Notes under the pieces: generated by a model
The model's database searches: none
Told to the model about the DNA's origin: nothing
The model's input: the letters and a program-made list of their open reading frames with translations, nothing else
Made by a program: the position numbers and the translations under genes
Origin: Trichostrongylus colubriformis
Lineage: Eukaryota; Nematoda; Chromadorea; Rhabditida; Trichostrongylidae
NCBI GenBank assembly: GCA_963978905.1
Contig: OZ022261.1
Coordinates: 31,989,686 to 32,053,685, forward strand
Length of the DNA stretch: 64,000 nucleotides
Direction: 5' to 3'
Part shown: piece after piece, positions 12,201 through 23,797 of the stretch
Layout of the letters: every line of letters begins with the position of its first letter
Numbering within the stretch: the stretch's first letter is position 1

Positions 12201-15200
12201 CCAGTCGAGAAATTGTTCTAAGCTGACATTATAACCGTGCACGGGAACGACATCAACTACTGCTATCCGAATGTCGAGTTGAAAAGCATACTGCAAATAA
12301 AAAATGCAAGAAACAAGGGTGTGGTGGGGGTCGATTACTCGAATTTCCGCGCGGCCGCCTGCGGAGAGCTGCGTTTGCAGCTTTATCTGTTGAAACAACA
12401 ACAATAACAACATATGCGAGCTTCCGAAGTTTCCAATCTGTAACTTTCGAAGATCCTTCAAGGTACCAGCCCATTGCGTCTTGAGCGGAATTCCAAACGA
12501 CTCCTATTGAAGGCGCCGCGAAGCGAAAACTCGACCAATCGGCCTTTTCCGATGGAATTGGCCGTTCGTTGAATTTGGAAGTAAGAGTGCTAGGTAGTGC
12601 GACAGCGAAGAAGAACGAAGTGAAATGGCTGAAGTCCTAAAAATCCCATTCTCGTCAATATTATGTAGTAGCCGTGTCTCGGGACATCGGGTCACCATGA
12701 TATTGATCGGAGCCACGTGGATCTCATGATATTGATCGGAGCCACGTGGATCTGTGATGTGTGGTGGCTCAGAATGTGACGCTCGCACTTGTGGGAGGAG
12801 ATGCTAGCGTTGGGTTGCTAGGGAGCCTCACCACGAATGCACACCATCTTTTTGAATCCCCGGATCTCTCTCTTGGTTAGTGTACACATAGCCTGCATGG
12901 CTCTGCTGGTGCCGTGAAGTAGAACATCATGGAACAAATGTGAACTGATGTCATGTATGGCTCACCATATTGACTGCGTGCATCAGCATCAACATGGCAG
13001 CTCGTATTCGTTCGGGTTCATGGCCGTAATGTCTGGCCTAAACTGCAGAATTACTACTGAATTCGTGGTATGCGCACCGTGCCGTGTGAAAAACAAAAAA
13101 AAAGTGAGGGAATATTTGACATACCACAGCAGCGTCGACACCTAACAAAATTTCAACATAGCGAGGAGATCGTCTTTTCACCTCACTCCAGTCTGGCACT
13201 GTACTACTGGATGTGAGGAGACCTTGTTCATCATTCCTCGGTAAAGGAAGTACCTGTAAAAGCACATGAGACCATAGAAGAGTCCCAAATTTCAAAAGAA
13301 AGAATATCAGAGCTTTATCTCTTCGAACAGGAGCCCATTACGCAGTTTACTCATAAGAGCCGTTGAGCATGGTAGTCATAAGAGCAAATATTTACAGGCA
13401 GCGGTTACATAAAAGTTCTACGAGGGTATGCCTGGTTTCGTAATCGAAGATGGCTGGACTGTGCTCGATATCATTCGGAACACATACTCTAAATCAACTA
13501 ATAGTGCATAAAAACTAATGTATGACCTATCGCACAAACCCCTCCCACCCCGTAAACCCTGCCTTTCCCTCAGAGGACAGACCAAAATGACTTTATGCTT
13601 TAGGATCGACATAGCCTGGCACTCATGACAGTGAGCACCACCATATAAAAGGTTATTGTGGGCTCCTTCATCTATAAAATTTTTTTCATCATTACTATAT
13701 TATTTGCAGAAAGAGTTATAGCTATCATCCATACTATATATAAAGCGCTAAGGCGTCTGTCCCTCCGTCTGTCACGAAATTAGGTATCATATGAAAAACG
13801 ACCTGTGCAGATGGGGCCAAGTGTGGTATGGGTAGGGCATGGGACAGGAAGTAAAGACCACACATGGACCAAATTAAGCTCCGCCCAGGGGGACGGGGCG
13901 TGCACTGGAATGTTTGGCTTTCAGCCCGAAAATGTTGATTACGTTCGAACTCCTAACGTAGGGAGAAGATGGATTTAGGTCAGGGATGAGTTTCTGAAGG
14001 TCAGGAAAAATGCAGGGCACAGTGGGCGGGGCATTTAAAGTGGTGGGCGGAGCTTGGACGTTACATGAAAAACGACCTGTGGAGATGGGGACAAATGCGG
14101 TATGGGTAGGGCATGGGACACCAAGTAAAGACCACACATGGACCAAGTTAAGCTCCGCCCATAATGGGCGGGGCCGTCGTGGAATGTTCAAAAATTGTTG
14201 ATTGGGTTCGAATGTGCCGCAAACATAGGGAGAAGATGGATCAAGGTCAGGGATGAGTTTCTGAAGGTCAGGAAAAAATGCAGGGCACAGTGGGCGGGGC
14301 ATTTAAAGTGGTGGGCGGAGCTTGGACGTTACATGAAAAACGACCTGTGGAGATGGGGACAAATGTGGTATGGGTAGGGCATGGGACACTAAGTAAAGAC
14401 CACACATGGACCAAGTTAAGCTCCGCACATAATGGGCGGGGCCGTCGTGGAATGTTCAAAAATTGTTGATTGGGTTCGAATGTGCCGCATACATAGGGAG
14501 AAGATGGATCAAGGTCAGGGATGAGTTTCTGAAGGTCAGGAAAAAATGCAGGGCACAGTGGGCGGGGCATTTAAAGTGGTGGGCGGAGCTTGGACGTTAC
14601 ATGAAAAACGACCTGTGGAGATGGGGACAAATGTGGTATGGGTAGGGCATGGGACACTAAGTAAAGACCACACATGGACCAAGTTAAGCTCCGCACATAA
14701 TGGGCGGGGCCGTCGTGGAATGTTCAAAAATTGTTGATTGGGTTCGAATGTGCCGCATACATAGGGAGAAGATGGATCAAGGTCAGGGATGAGTTTCTGA
14801 AGGTCAGGAAAAAATGCAGGGCACAGTGGGCGGGGCATTTAAAGTGGTGGGCGGAGCTTGGACGTTACATGAAAAACGACCTGTGGAGATGGGGACAAAT
14901 GCGGTATGGGTAGGGCATGGGACACTAAGTAAAGACCACACATGGACCAAGTCAAGCTCCGCCCATAATGGGCGGGGCCGTCGTGGAATGTTCAAAAATT
15001 GTTGATTGTGTTCGAATATGCCCCAAACATAGGGAGAAGATGGATCAAGGTCAGGGATGAGTTTCTGAAGGTCAGGAAAGAATGCAGGGCACAGTGGGCG
15101 GGGCATTCAAATTGGTGGGCGGAGCTTGGACGTTACATGAAAAACGACCTGTGGAGATGGGGACAAATGTGGTATGGGTAGGGCATGGGACACTAAGTAA

Positions 15201-16864
15201 AGACCACACATGGACCAAGTTAAGCTCCGCACATAATGGGCGGGGCCGTCGTGGAATGTTCAAAAATTGTTGATTGTGTTCGAATGTGCCACAAACTTAG
15301 GGAGAAGATGGATCAAGGTCAGGGATGAGTTTCTGAAGGTCAGGAAAGAATGCAGGGCACAGTGGGCGTAGCATTTAAAGTGGTGGGCGGAGCTTGGACG
15401 TTACATGAAAGACGACCTGTGGAGATGGGGACAAGTTTGGATGGGTAGAGCATGGGACAAGAAGTGAAGACCACACATGGACTAATTTAAGCTCCGCCCA
15501 CGGTGGGCTGGGTGTGCACTGAAATACTCTGTCCTCAAGAAAAAGAGCAATACAGGCCGACCTACTGACGCACATGGTGTTTCGCGCACAGTAGTGTGCG
15601 CCCGCCAACTGGTTATACATAATTTACTATATCAATGATAGAGTATTATTGCACTATTGTTAACGTTATAATTTCTTTCCTTATTTTGTATTCTGAGTGA
15701 CTACATGGATTGTGTCCTTATAACCGTCCATCGCCGTCATCCTCATGTGGTTTATGAATGTTTACAAAAAATTTCATACATCTGAAATAATACCTTGTTG
15801 TTAATTTTCACTTCACTTTGCGATTCACCAAAAAAGTTCTTCATGTGATACAGTTTGAGGATGCAATCAAGTTGGTATTAAAAACAACACATAAACTTGT
15901 TTCAACACATGAATGACTTCATCTGTGCAAATGGAAAACCGGTTAGCTAGTGATACAGTTTATAAAAAGCTGCACAGTACAGTATTAGAATAATCATCAT
16001 TATTAATTTATTATTTGTACATGAAAATCGCTAATATGTACTTATGTTGTTTTTGCTATGAATACCTTGAACTATGACTAATCTGGAAATATTCGAACGT
16101 GTTCTTTTTGCTATAGGAAGATGTGCTAAGCACAATGTCAATGTTTGACATTAGAATCATATTGATTTAGACGCTGTTCCTAAACGCCGAGGTTTGCTGA
16201 GCGAAGCGAATTTCTTCTTCACTCAACGAAGACTGAATACGTAGACATTCAAACCCACACCCTCTCCAACCATCAATATTAAAATACGAATTGCTTATAG
16301 ACATCACTATGTGAAAAGACTTTCAACTTACCGGATAAGTGGCATTAACCAGGTCCAGCTCCCAGTTACCTGCAGGTTCAACCCTTATCCCTTACCCTAA
16401 TCACTAGTAGAACGTGCTAAAATGCTTTTTAGTCTGGTGTTAACTCAAGTGAGGTTAATGAGCCTCAAGTAGTGCTGTTTTCAATCCCACTCAAACAAAC
16501 GCGCAAACGAGAATGATGTACTGTTTGCTCGCGTGACCTGGATCAATGGCGTTGAGGTTAACGGGGTGAGCCTCGACAACAGATTACTGGTAAGTACCTA
16601 CATACATCTCGATTTTGGTTTGACAAAATCCCCTGTCCATGTACACGTATGATTACGGTAATTTCAAAAGTGTGTATCTTTAGGGAAACCTAAAGCAGTG
16701 TCCAAAGAGGGTCATATGTGAGGAAAATCCAATGAATAATTAGATTTAAAGGAGAAACCGCTTACTTGGTCATGAACAATTTCCACATCAGTTCCATCAT
16801 TGGTACTTCTTCGTGCTGTGATATTATCAATACCGATAAAAATAAGTAGTAAACAAACAAACAT
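9272..16864 (-). CDS. ADAM family (reprolysin) membrane metalloprotease, 5' and catalytic exons
   Basis: Exons on the - strand: 16766-16864 (start ATG, signal MFVCLLLIFIGIDNITA), 16538-16571 and 16332-16369 (prodomain, with HPVNLNAIDP and NWELDL), 13422-13488 (prodomain), 13125-13253 (RYVEILLGVDAAV), 12966-13037, 12180-12290 (LDIRIAVVDVVPV, then LEQFLDWRQ), 10413-10546 (zinc site HELSHLLGLSH, then CHC) and 9272-9478 (CGNGIVEEEEDCDCG, start of the disintegrin domain). Most junctions agree in phase. Exons are missing from my model between 16332 and 13488 and between 12180 and 10546, where the substrate-cleft strand should lie; both gaps are full of repeats. The zinc motif HExxHxxGxxH is complete, but the usual HELGH glycine is serine and the usual final Asp is Ser. 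Membrane ADAMs shed cell-surface proteins at the extracellular face. The 10413/9478 junction uses a weak acceptor. The paralogue cannot be named. Confidence 0.82.
9638..9737. repeat. Perfect inverted repeat, 44-bp arms, 12-bp loop
   Basis: Bases 9638-9681 are the exact reverse complement of 9694-9737, with loop aaatttgatgaa. The loop plus 10-base flanks (actacagtcaaatttgatgaa) is repeated again directly after it at about 9739-9760. It lies between ADAM exons on the - strand. The lack of any mismatch suggests a recent origin. Confidence 0.95.
9968..10106. repeat. Palindromic miniature element, family A (copy 2)
   Basis: Ends ccttcatactctg and cagagtatgaagg are inverted. The inner gcagggcgtggctgcgtg opposes cgcagcaacgtcctgcc. 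The copy at 5457-5637 shares this layout. It is intronic to the ADAM gene. Confidence 0.82.
10728..10853. repeat. 126-bp palindromic element
   Basis: The left end ggtggagtaacagttgac mirrors gtcaactattactccacc on the right. The arms also include ggttgtcgg / ccgacaacc. It lies in the interval where a catalytic-domain exon of the ADAM gene should be. Confidence 0.85.
11034..11523. repeat. Palindromic miniature element, family B (copy 1), about 490 bp
   Basis: The left arm begins taaaggcacattccagg and the right arm ends cctggaatgtgccttta. The arms match for about 180 bp, including gcgcaacagctcggccccg / cggggccgagctgttgcgc. A related copy lies at 41682-42197. It is intronic to the ADAM gene. Confidence 0.88.
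12318..12547. repeat. Family C repeat (also paired at 45621-46167)
   Basis: Contains gtgggggtcgattactcgaa at one end and aaggtaccagcccattgcg followed by gaagcgaaaactcgaccaat at the other. These match the two arms at 45.6-46.2 kb. It sits in an ADAM intron between the exons at 12180-12290 and 12966-13037. Confidence 0.75.
13791..15530. repeat. Tandem array of ~268-bp units, about 6.5 copies
   Basis: The landmark atgaaaaacgacctgtg recurs at 13791, 14065, 14333, 14601, 14869, 15137 and 15405, giving a period of 268 bp after a first step of 274. Central units are nearly identical, while the first and last are diverged and truncated. Each unit carries gggcggggc and gggcggagc boxes. The unit length and the small number of stops make spurious open frames of 60-100 codons recur in both strands; they are by-products of the repeat. 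The array lies inside the ADAM gene, between prodomain exons. Confidence 0.96.
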
Positions 16865-18280
16865 GTATAATACCAGCCACTTCCTGTATATGAGAAAAAA
16901 ATGAAAACTTTCTGGACAAAATGAAATAAGGCAATTGGCAAGTATACGAGAGTAACGATTTGAGCTTCCAGAAATGCAACGCGATCTTGATATGAGATTG
17001 ATTGGAATTTTGAAACGGAGTACCGATTTTGGAACAAAAGACGTTTCCTGTGAGGTGATAAAAAAGAGAAATACACAAAGTAGTATAAAAGGATAAGGGG
17101 ATATGAGCACGAGGAGAAGAGCTTTTACTTCGTCGTCTAACAACTGTTAGTAAAAAATGGTGCTATATGAGTAGAGCTGAAAGAGCTCGGCCTACACGAA
17201 GGACTTCGAGGTGAATAAACCTTTTCCGGACTTAATGCTGCAACCATCTCCTTGCGTACAAGGAATTTGTCTCATCCAATCTAACCACCCTTCCCTAAAA
17301 TTAACAAAAACCCAGCACTTGTCGATCTATTGTCTATAGAATTACAGAGCACAAAAGCAGATCAGCCAGAAAAAGAAAGAGCAGCAATAAAATGAGAAAG
17401 CCTGGAGTGAATACTCTGTCAGGTTCATTTGAATATATGAAATGTAAAGCAGTTCATAGGGGCTTCAAAACAGTGGAATCCACATCAGAACCGCTGAAAA
17501 TAAGATGTGTTAAATTGTATTTGTAATATCGTATTTTCCAGGAAGTAAGAATCATTGCAAAGAGGATCACAAAGAGTAAGGGAAAACGAAGCATACACAT
17601 GTCTGATAATCAAAAATGCTTTGATAGCGATTTCAAAGCCTTTCGGTAGGTTTCTACTATAGTAGATGAAATTTTAGCAATCGAGCCGTTTTACCTAAGG
17701 ACTTTTCATCCCCCAGCAAAATAAAGGGTACTACATATTGATAGATGGAGTGACCGTGAAAAGCAGCGATAAATTTATAGCGAAATTTATTACAAAGTCA
17801 CTATATCAGGCGAGAAATAGGGATGAGAAATGATCTGGTGATCGAGTTGGTGTGATGACTAATAGATTGTACGCGTTAGATGAATAACGTTGCGGTGGCG
17901 CTGAAGAATCCTGTCCGAAAACGAGCCATGACGCGCTCAGTGTGATCGCTGGCGCTGATGACGGCCGCGGCGACGACGGTGGTGGTTTGTGGTGGTACGG
18001 GGAGTGTACGTAGGTAAGGTGACATCGGAGATGCGTTCACATTTCACTCATGATGCTCTCATGGGGGTCACTTGTAGGAGGTTCACGTTTCTTTTGCTTT
18101 ACTCATTTTCCCTCTTATGTTTACTGTTTTCTTCGTGAGTAAGGTCACTCTACCATTCTGATTGGAAGCACATGCAGATGGTCTGTGTGCTGGGTAGTTT
18201 TTGTTTGAAAAGTAACGAAAGAAGAAGACGAAAGAAGACATCAAGTCAAGCTGATTCCGTGCAACGTTCAAAAGATCACG
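16865..18280. other. Upstream region of the ADAM gene, no gene seen
   Basis: A+T-rich sequence 5' of the ADAM start on the - strand. It has no recognisable exons beyond hydrophobic short frames that read through the ADAM first exon. A G+C-richer patch near 17900-18010 carries repeated GACGG/GGTGGT words without a clear structure. Confidence 0.4.
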
Positions 18281-18879
18281 CTGACAAGGGAAGGCGCGGA
18301 GGTCGAAGTGGCCATTCTAAATGAGGTACATGTAGTCCGACGTCTTTTCGGCCGCTGATCTCGAACCTGCATTCCAAAGTTGCAGAATGATTCTTAGAGC
18401 GAAGTTATGGAATTTTTTTTTTTGAAAAAAGAATACTATTATATGGTTGGTATGGAAGCTCGCAGCACGCGCAGCCAAATCTTTTCGCGCAAAATCAGTA
18501 CGATATTCGTGTTCAGTTGACCAAACTAACCTAGGGGACATGTTTCTAGCCAATTCGAGGCCTAATGGGTAGGAAAAGAAATTTCTCGAAATTTGACCAA
18601 TTTCTCGAGTTGGCTGAAAGCATGTCCCCTAGAGTAGTTTGGCCCCCTGAACACGAAAATCGCACTAGTTTGTCATAAGAACGTCTGACTCGCGTGTTAC
18701 GAGCTTCCAAACCTACCATGTAATAGTATCGTTTTTTCAAAAAAAAACCTCCATAACTCCGCTCAGAAAATCGTTCTGCGAATTTGGAATGCAGATTCAG
18801 ATCAGCGTCTGAAAATACGTCGGACCATATGTATCCCATTCTGAATGGCCACTACGACCTCGGGTCCCTCCCTTGTCAG
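18281..18879. repeat. 600-bp palindromic element (MITE-like)
   Basis: The left end ctgacaagggaaggcg mirrors the right end ccctcccttgtcag. Long arms of about 270 bp include aagtggccattc / gaatggccact, ggggacatg / catgtcccc and a central aatttctcgaaatttgac palindrome. It is non-coding. Confidence 0.88.
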
Positions 18880-19570
18880 TAGCCAGTTAATAACCACATC
18901 AGCTAGATTATTATCATTGTCAGAGCTCTTGGAATGAATTCAACCTAATGCACACATGCAAAACACTCAAAATGCCATAATCTTATATAATACATGCGCC
19001 ATGATTATATAGTGCATCAGTAAGTGAAAGGCAATGACTGGAGCAGTCAAATAAGGAAGGCATCCATGGAGTGGTCCCAGTAGCAATTTTATGGAAGCGC
19101 TTAGGGAAAACTCTTGGACAAGGGATATTTCGCTTATGGTGAGAAAATTCATAGCAGGTTAAGTTGGAATTTGAGGGCAACGAATCTGACACTTGGTGTG
19201 CGAATATAAAGGGAGTCGGAGGTCCGCACTCATCATCGAGATATTTAGCTCAAGTACCAATAAGGAAGAGGTACTCGAAGAAAGGAACTCTCCGACAGAT
19301 TTGCAAATATTTGGCTTTCCTTGAGTCTCTCGATTATTTCTAGGCATGTTTTATGCTACTGCCCTTGACTGTTTCAGAGAAGGACGTGATGTGATGGAAA
19401 ACATCCCCGTTCCCATTGCGTGATCCATGGATTAGTCCAGAGTCAATGTCTGCCTTAGCCATCCAACCTTTCATCTTGCCTTCCAGCGCCTATGCAATGA
19501 TGCCAGTCTTGTGTGGATAGGTAGAACACTACTTGTACATCGGTTGAGCCACATAAGTCATGTGAAGGTC

Positions 19571-19755
19571 GAGCGTGTTCCGAGCATCATGGTCAAGAGG
19601 CAAACCAAACTTGACCCTTCTTGCACTCGAAAGCCACTAAGATTATGATAGAGTAGAATTCATGGCGCACCCATCTGTCAGGTCAATGCTGAACTGAGTG
19701 AGCGTGTTCCGAGCATCATGGTCAAGAGGCAAACCAAACTTGACCCTTCTTGCAC
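19571..19755. repeat. Exact 56-bp direct duplication
   Basis: The 56 bases at 19571-19626 recur without change at 19700-19755. On the - strand, both copies read in the coding-like frame of the neighbouring exon (RRVKFGLPLDHDARN), so part of an exon seems to have been copied. Confidence 0.9.
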
Positions 19756-20761
19756 GATCGCTTTCTTCTAGTGGTTTCGTGGGTAGAGGAAAACGTAAGA
19801 CAACTTTTTCAATGTATCCTAATGGAATTGCATACTTTTCGGGATGCTTGACCCTGTTTTCGGCGTTATCTCGACGATAATGGGGTTTGATTAGTTTGGG
19901 CAAAATTCGATCAGTTCCATGAACCGACAACAAATCAGAGGCTCATGCCACTGTTTCATGCAGCTCTCTCTATTTAATGCCTATTTCAACTTAATCTGAA
20001 AATTCATACTAAACAAAAACGCCCATTGCTTCTCCCTGCTGCTGAAATGTAAGCGAAGTCGCCTTACTTTGCCAGAATCCAATGTAATCAACTGAATGAG
20101 CTGAATGGAACTGTAATTTGTGAAAACTAGAAAATGTTGGTAGAAGATAAACCGATCAACGGGAAGAACCGGCTGAAAATGATTTAAGCTGTCAGTCGGC
20201 GACGGTCAACGCTAACTGATTATCGCAAGAGATAATCACATCGAACTCTTTGTGGTTACGATTGAGCAGCGAATCGGCGTTTCACGTTGAAGGTGAAGTT
20301 TTTTGTCATGGTGGCACATAACGACTTTTAGAAAGCGATTACTCGTTTCGATAAAATTGAAGGGATTAAAATAAAATTGATTAAAATTGAATTAAAAATA
20401 TTAAAAACTGTGAAGTTTTTGAATCACGTTTTCCTAGAAAATCACTTGTACCGCACTAACGTCCCCTTTTGTGCAAAAAATTAAACTCTACGATAAGCTG
20501 ATAATAGAAAGGATGCGCTCTTCGCTCTCAGTACGTTGAATTACAGATTTCTGCAATTCGCATGAACTTGTGACAAAATCGTCTCATTATTTCGTGTACT
20601 AACCCAGATATCGCATAATTAAATGAGTCACTGTGTTTACCTCCTGGACTGTCAATTCCCAAGAGGCGGTTCTGAACTCTTTCAATGAATCAGGCACTGA
20701 TGGAAGCTTTACTGGTCTTAGTGCTGCCAACTGCTTTACCACACCAAGTATGTGCGCTAGC
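19640..20761 (-). CDS. Exons of an unrecognised protein-coding gene
   Basis: Three - strand segments look like exons. (a) About 20641-20761 begins after a CTAG acceptor, reads HILGVVKQLAALRPVKLP and on, and ends GAG before gtaaac. (b) A small exon at about 20068-20091 (ttcag before, gtaagg after) encodes LITLDSGK in phase 0. (c) About 19640-19905 contains KHPEKYAIPLGYIEKVV, RFPLPTKPLEESDRARR and FGLPLDHDARNTLTQF, and runs to a stop near 19640. Amino-acid usage is protein-like with no low complexity, but I do not recognise the family. The acceptor of (c) is unclear and upstream exons were not found, so the model is partial. A 56-bp piece of (c) is duplicated just downstream. It could be an active gene or a decaying fragment. 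Confidence 0.4.
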
Positions 20762-22584
20762 GATGGACGTTACAGCGTTTACAAGTGTTAGTTTGCAAGG
20801 GGTCATTTACTGAAGTGGTGCTTGATAATATTTTATACCGGCAATGTCATTTCCAAGTTATTATCCTACAAATTTGCAATACAATCCGTTCCTCTACAGA
20901 CTGCTTTCAAGTGTGGCGTGCTAAACGTTCATTTGAGAGCGAAATTCTAGTATTGCGGAACCAAAATCGCTTAAATGCTTCGCCTATTACACATGAGGCG
21001 ACTTTAGGTGATGTCCAGTTTTGAGGAAGTCATCAAGGAAAATCCAGTTTAACCAATAATAAATAAAATGAAGCAACATTGCATGTCTTCACGGCTCTTT
21101 TCAAAGCAATCGAAAAACTCGTAAGTTCACGAAGATCAGAATCAGATGGGAGGGCTAAGTGATAGTGAACCAGCAAAGCACGAATGACTGACCATTGGAC
21201 AGTCTTGACTCACACCCGATGAATGAATGCCCGTGAAAATTTGTTCCTTTTTTATAGCCTTGACATCACACGATCCCACTATGGTTCACATGGGAGAAGC
21301 AGCACTTCTTGACGAGGAGTTGTCGTCTTCCGGAGCACTCGGATGGCCATCGTCTTCGAAGCACAATCAAGACAGCTCAAGATGGAAGGGCATCATTTTT
21401 TCTTGAGAGGCTACGGAGTGATAAAAGTAAAGAGATTTTTGATTTGGATATTGAATGGTTTTTAAGATACATAAATGTTGAATCCGTTCAAAACAATCGT
21501 GCACTTGAGTCTCACTGGTTCCTCTACGTGTTAATCACTCCAAAGCATATGATCTGCAAGATTATAAGTGCGGCAGTGGCATTAGTGGTCTACCACAATC
21601 TACCATGTTTTCTAATTTATCTGCAGATTTGGAGCCGTGAATCATTGAAAGGAGCATTCCAGTGTAAAAGCAGAAGCAAAAGAAAATGACTAGAACTGTG
21701 AGGGCTTCGCACTTTCAGGAATATGGTGCAAGGTAGTCATTATGAGGGCAATTACAGTAATACCCCCGTATTTAATTCCTGAAGTTAGGGGTAGGCCACT
21801 GCAGTTTATCTACGCATGTAGAATCACATAATCTGCCGATTATTTTCTTTAAGGCAGAGCCGGACGAAAGATTATAAGCTGGAAATGATGTAGCAAGGGG
21901 GTGACACGGTCAGTCGCATGAAGACGAAAAGACACTCCCTTTGAAATAGGCATGAGTAGTTTAAGATTCCCGCATCGTATCCATTCATCACTGCGGACAG
22001 ATCATCTATCAAGGCACACAAGGACGAAATTTCTCAGCCCACCAAATCACCCTCGATCAACCCATTTCAGCATCGTTTTTCGCGAGCCTCATCCACTGAA
22101 GAAATGGGACAAGTGAAACCCAACAACAGAAAACACTTGAGACATGAAGGATGTGATTGTCTCTTTACGAACTGCTCAAGAGTCTTGAAAGGTCAAAGTA
22201 GTAGCCGCAAACTTGGTCTATGGCAAGTGACCCCATCTATCTGAAGTCAGTAACAAAACGACGAATACCGGAATGGAAGGGGTTCAGCAACAAATGGAGA
22301 ATTAAAGAAACAAGAGAGAACCGTATTGATTTCATGTGCACATATCTTGCCTTCACAATCAATTTTGGCAAGTCACTGCCTGTTTTGATATGGGGCTTCG
22401 CCAAATTCTAGGCTCTGAAGGATGGATGTTCCCATTGGTCTGTGCAAGGCTTGGCCTAAGAAATAGTGACGCAGCTTATGTAAGTATCATGCTCAAGATT
22501 TCCGTATACAAATAGTAATTCAAGACGGTTATCGTGGAGAATTATAAAAAAAGAAGTTCATCATAAAGAGTCACTACCAATGTA
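20762..22584. other. No assignable gene
   Basis: Contains short + strand open frames (for example about 21281-21406, with M-V-H-M-G-E start) that lack splice partners and domain features. 5' exons of the unrecognised - strand gene at 19640-20761 may lie here. Confidence 0.35.
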
Positions 22585-23797
22585 TTGGGTTGAGGAATAA
22601 GTTCCCGCGGTTTTTTTCAACCCTGTTTTTCGACTTGTTTCCTTCACCTTTCGACAAAGCTTACACACGTTTTCGATAGAGCTTTTTTTGCTCTATAAAA
22701 TCATACTATCTGTTTTTCGATTTCTTCGACTACCTAATATTTATGATTGGCACTCTCGACACCTCATTTCCTAGTCTTCCACCGAGATCGAAAAATGCAT
22801 GTGTATTTGTTTTCGATAGAGCTTTTTCAGCTCTACAGAATGGTCCTTTTTTTTATTAAAATCGCCCAACTTTTTGCTGTTTTTAAGACTCACAAATGCA
22901 GTACGCAAAAGTGTGCACTTTGGTTATCTTCTCTTCCTCGCCTACCAACGAGGTTGGAGAGGATGCGGATATATGCATTCGATAGAGCTTTTCTCGACAG
23001 AGTGTTCTGTACCATTCGATAGAGCTCTTTCTGCTCTACAAGAAAATGTCCATGGTTCTTGTTCTAATAAATTTTCGCCATTTTTTAGACCATTTAAATG
23101 TCGACGAAATCGAGCATTTTTGACACCATGTGACGAAAATGCTCGATTTCGTCGACTTTTAAATGATCTAAAAAATGGCGAAAATTCATTAGAACAAAAA
23201 CCATGGGCACTTTCTTGTAGAGCAGAAGGACACTCTGCCGGAAAAAAATTCATCATTACGCAATTTTGAATTGAAAAACAGGTGCGCACTTATTCCTATA
23301 TGCTAAAATATAAAAGGATACAAAAGAATAGTGGTATTATCTTGTAGAACAAGAAAAGCTCTATCTAATGCATATATCCACATCCTCTCCAACCTAGATG
23401 GTAGGCGAGGAAGAGAAGATAACCAAAGTGCACACTTTTGCGTACTGCATTTGTGAGTCTTAAAAACAGCAAAAAGTTGGGCGATTTGATTAAAAAGTAG
23501 TACCATTCTGTAGAGCTGAAAAAGCTCTATCTAAAACATATGTGCATGAATTTTTTGATCCCGATGGCAGACGAGGAAGGCGAAGTGTCGAGAGTGCCAA
23601 TTTTTGCCTTCAGCTTACTTCCTTTCCAAACTTCAAAATAAATATTAGGTAGTCAAAGAAATCGAAAAACAGATAGTATGATTTTGTAGAGCAAAAAAAG
23701 CTCTATCGAAAACATATGTAGGCTTTTTCGAAAGGTGAAGAAAACAAGTTGAAAAACTGGGTTGAAAAAAACCAGGGGAACTTATTCCTCAACCCAA
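22585..23797. repeat. 1.2-kb palindromic transposable element with TA target duplication
   Basis: The ends ttgggttgaggaataagtt and aacttattcctcaacccaa are perfect inverted repeats immediately flanked by TA (22583-22584 and 23798-23799). Symmetry continues, with mismatches, to a central hairpin at about 23075-23185 (cgccattttttaga / tctaaaaaatggcg). A TA target and terminal inverted repeats are the hallmark of Tc1/mariner-mobilised non-autonomous elements. The long open frames inside mirror each other on the two strands and are not genes. Confidence 0.92.

Noticed and set aside
14010..15273. Recurrent open frames of 60-100 codons on both strands
   Set aside because: They repeat every 268 bp with the tandem array and are by-products of the repeat sequence, not genes.
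16500..16596. A + strand open stretch (VTWINGVEVNGVSL) ending at a GTAAGT donor
   Set aside because: The opposite strand carries a phase-perfect ADAM prodomain exon (16538-16571) with adjoining exons; the + frame has no partner exon.
22747..23506. Long open frames on both strands, including a 131-codon one
   Set aside because: They lie within the arms of the 1.2-kb palindrome and mirror each other; no transposase motif is present.
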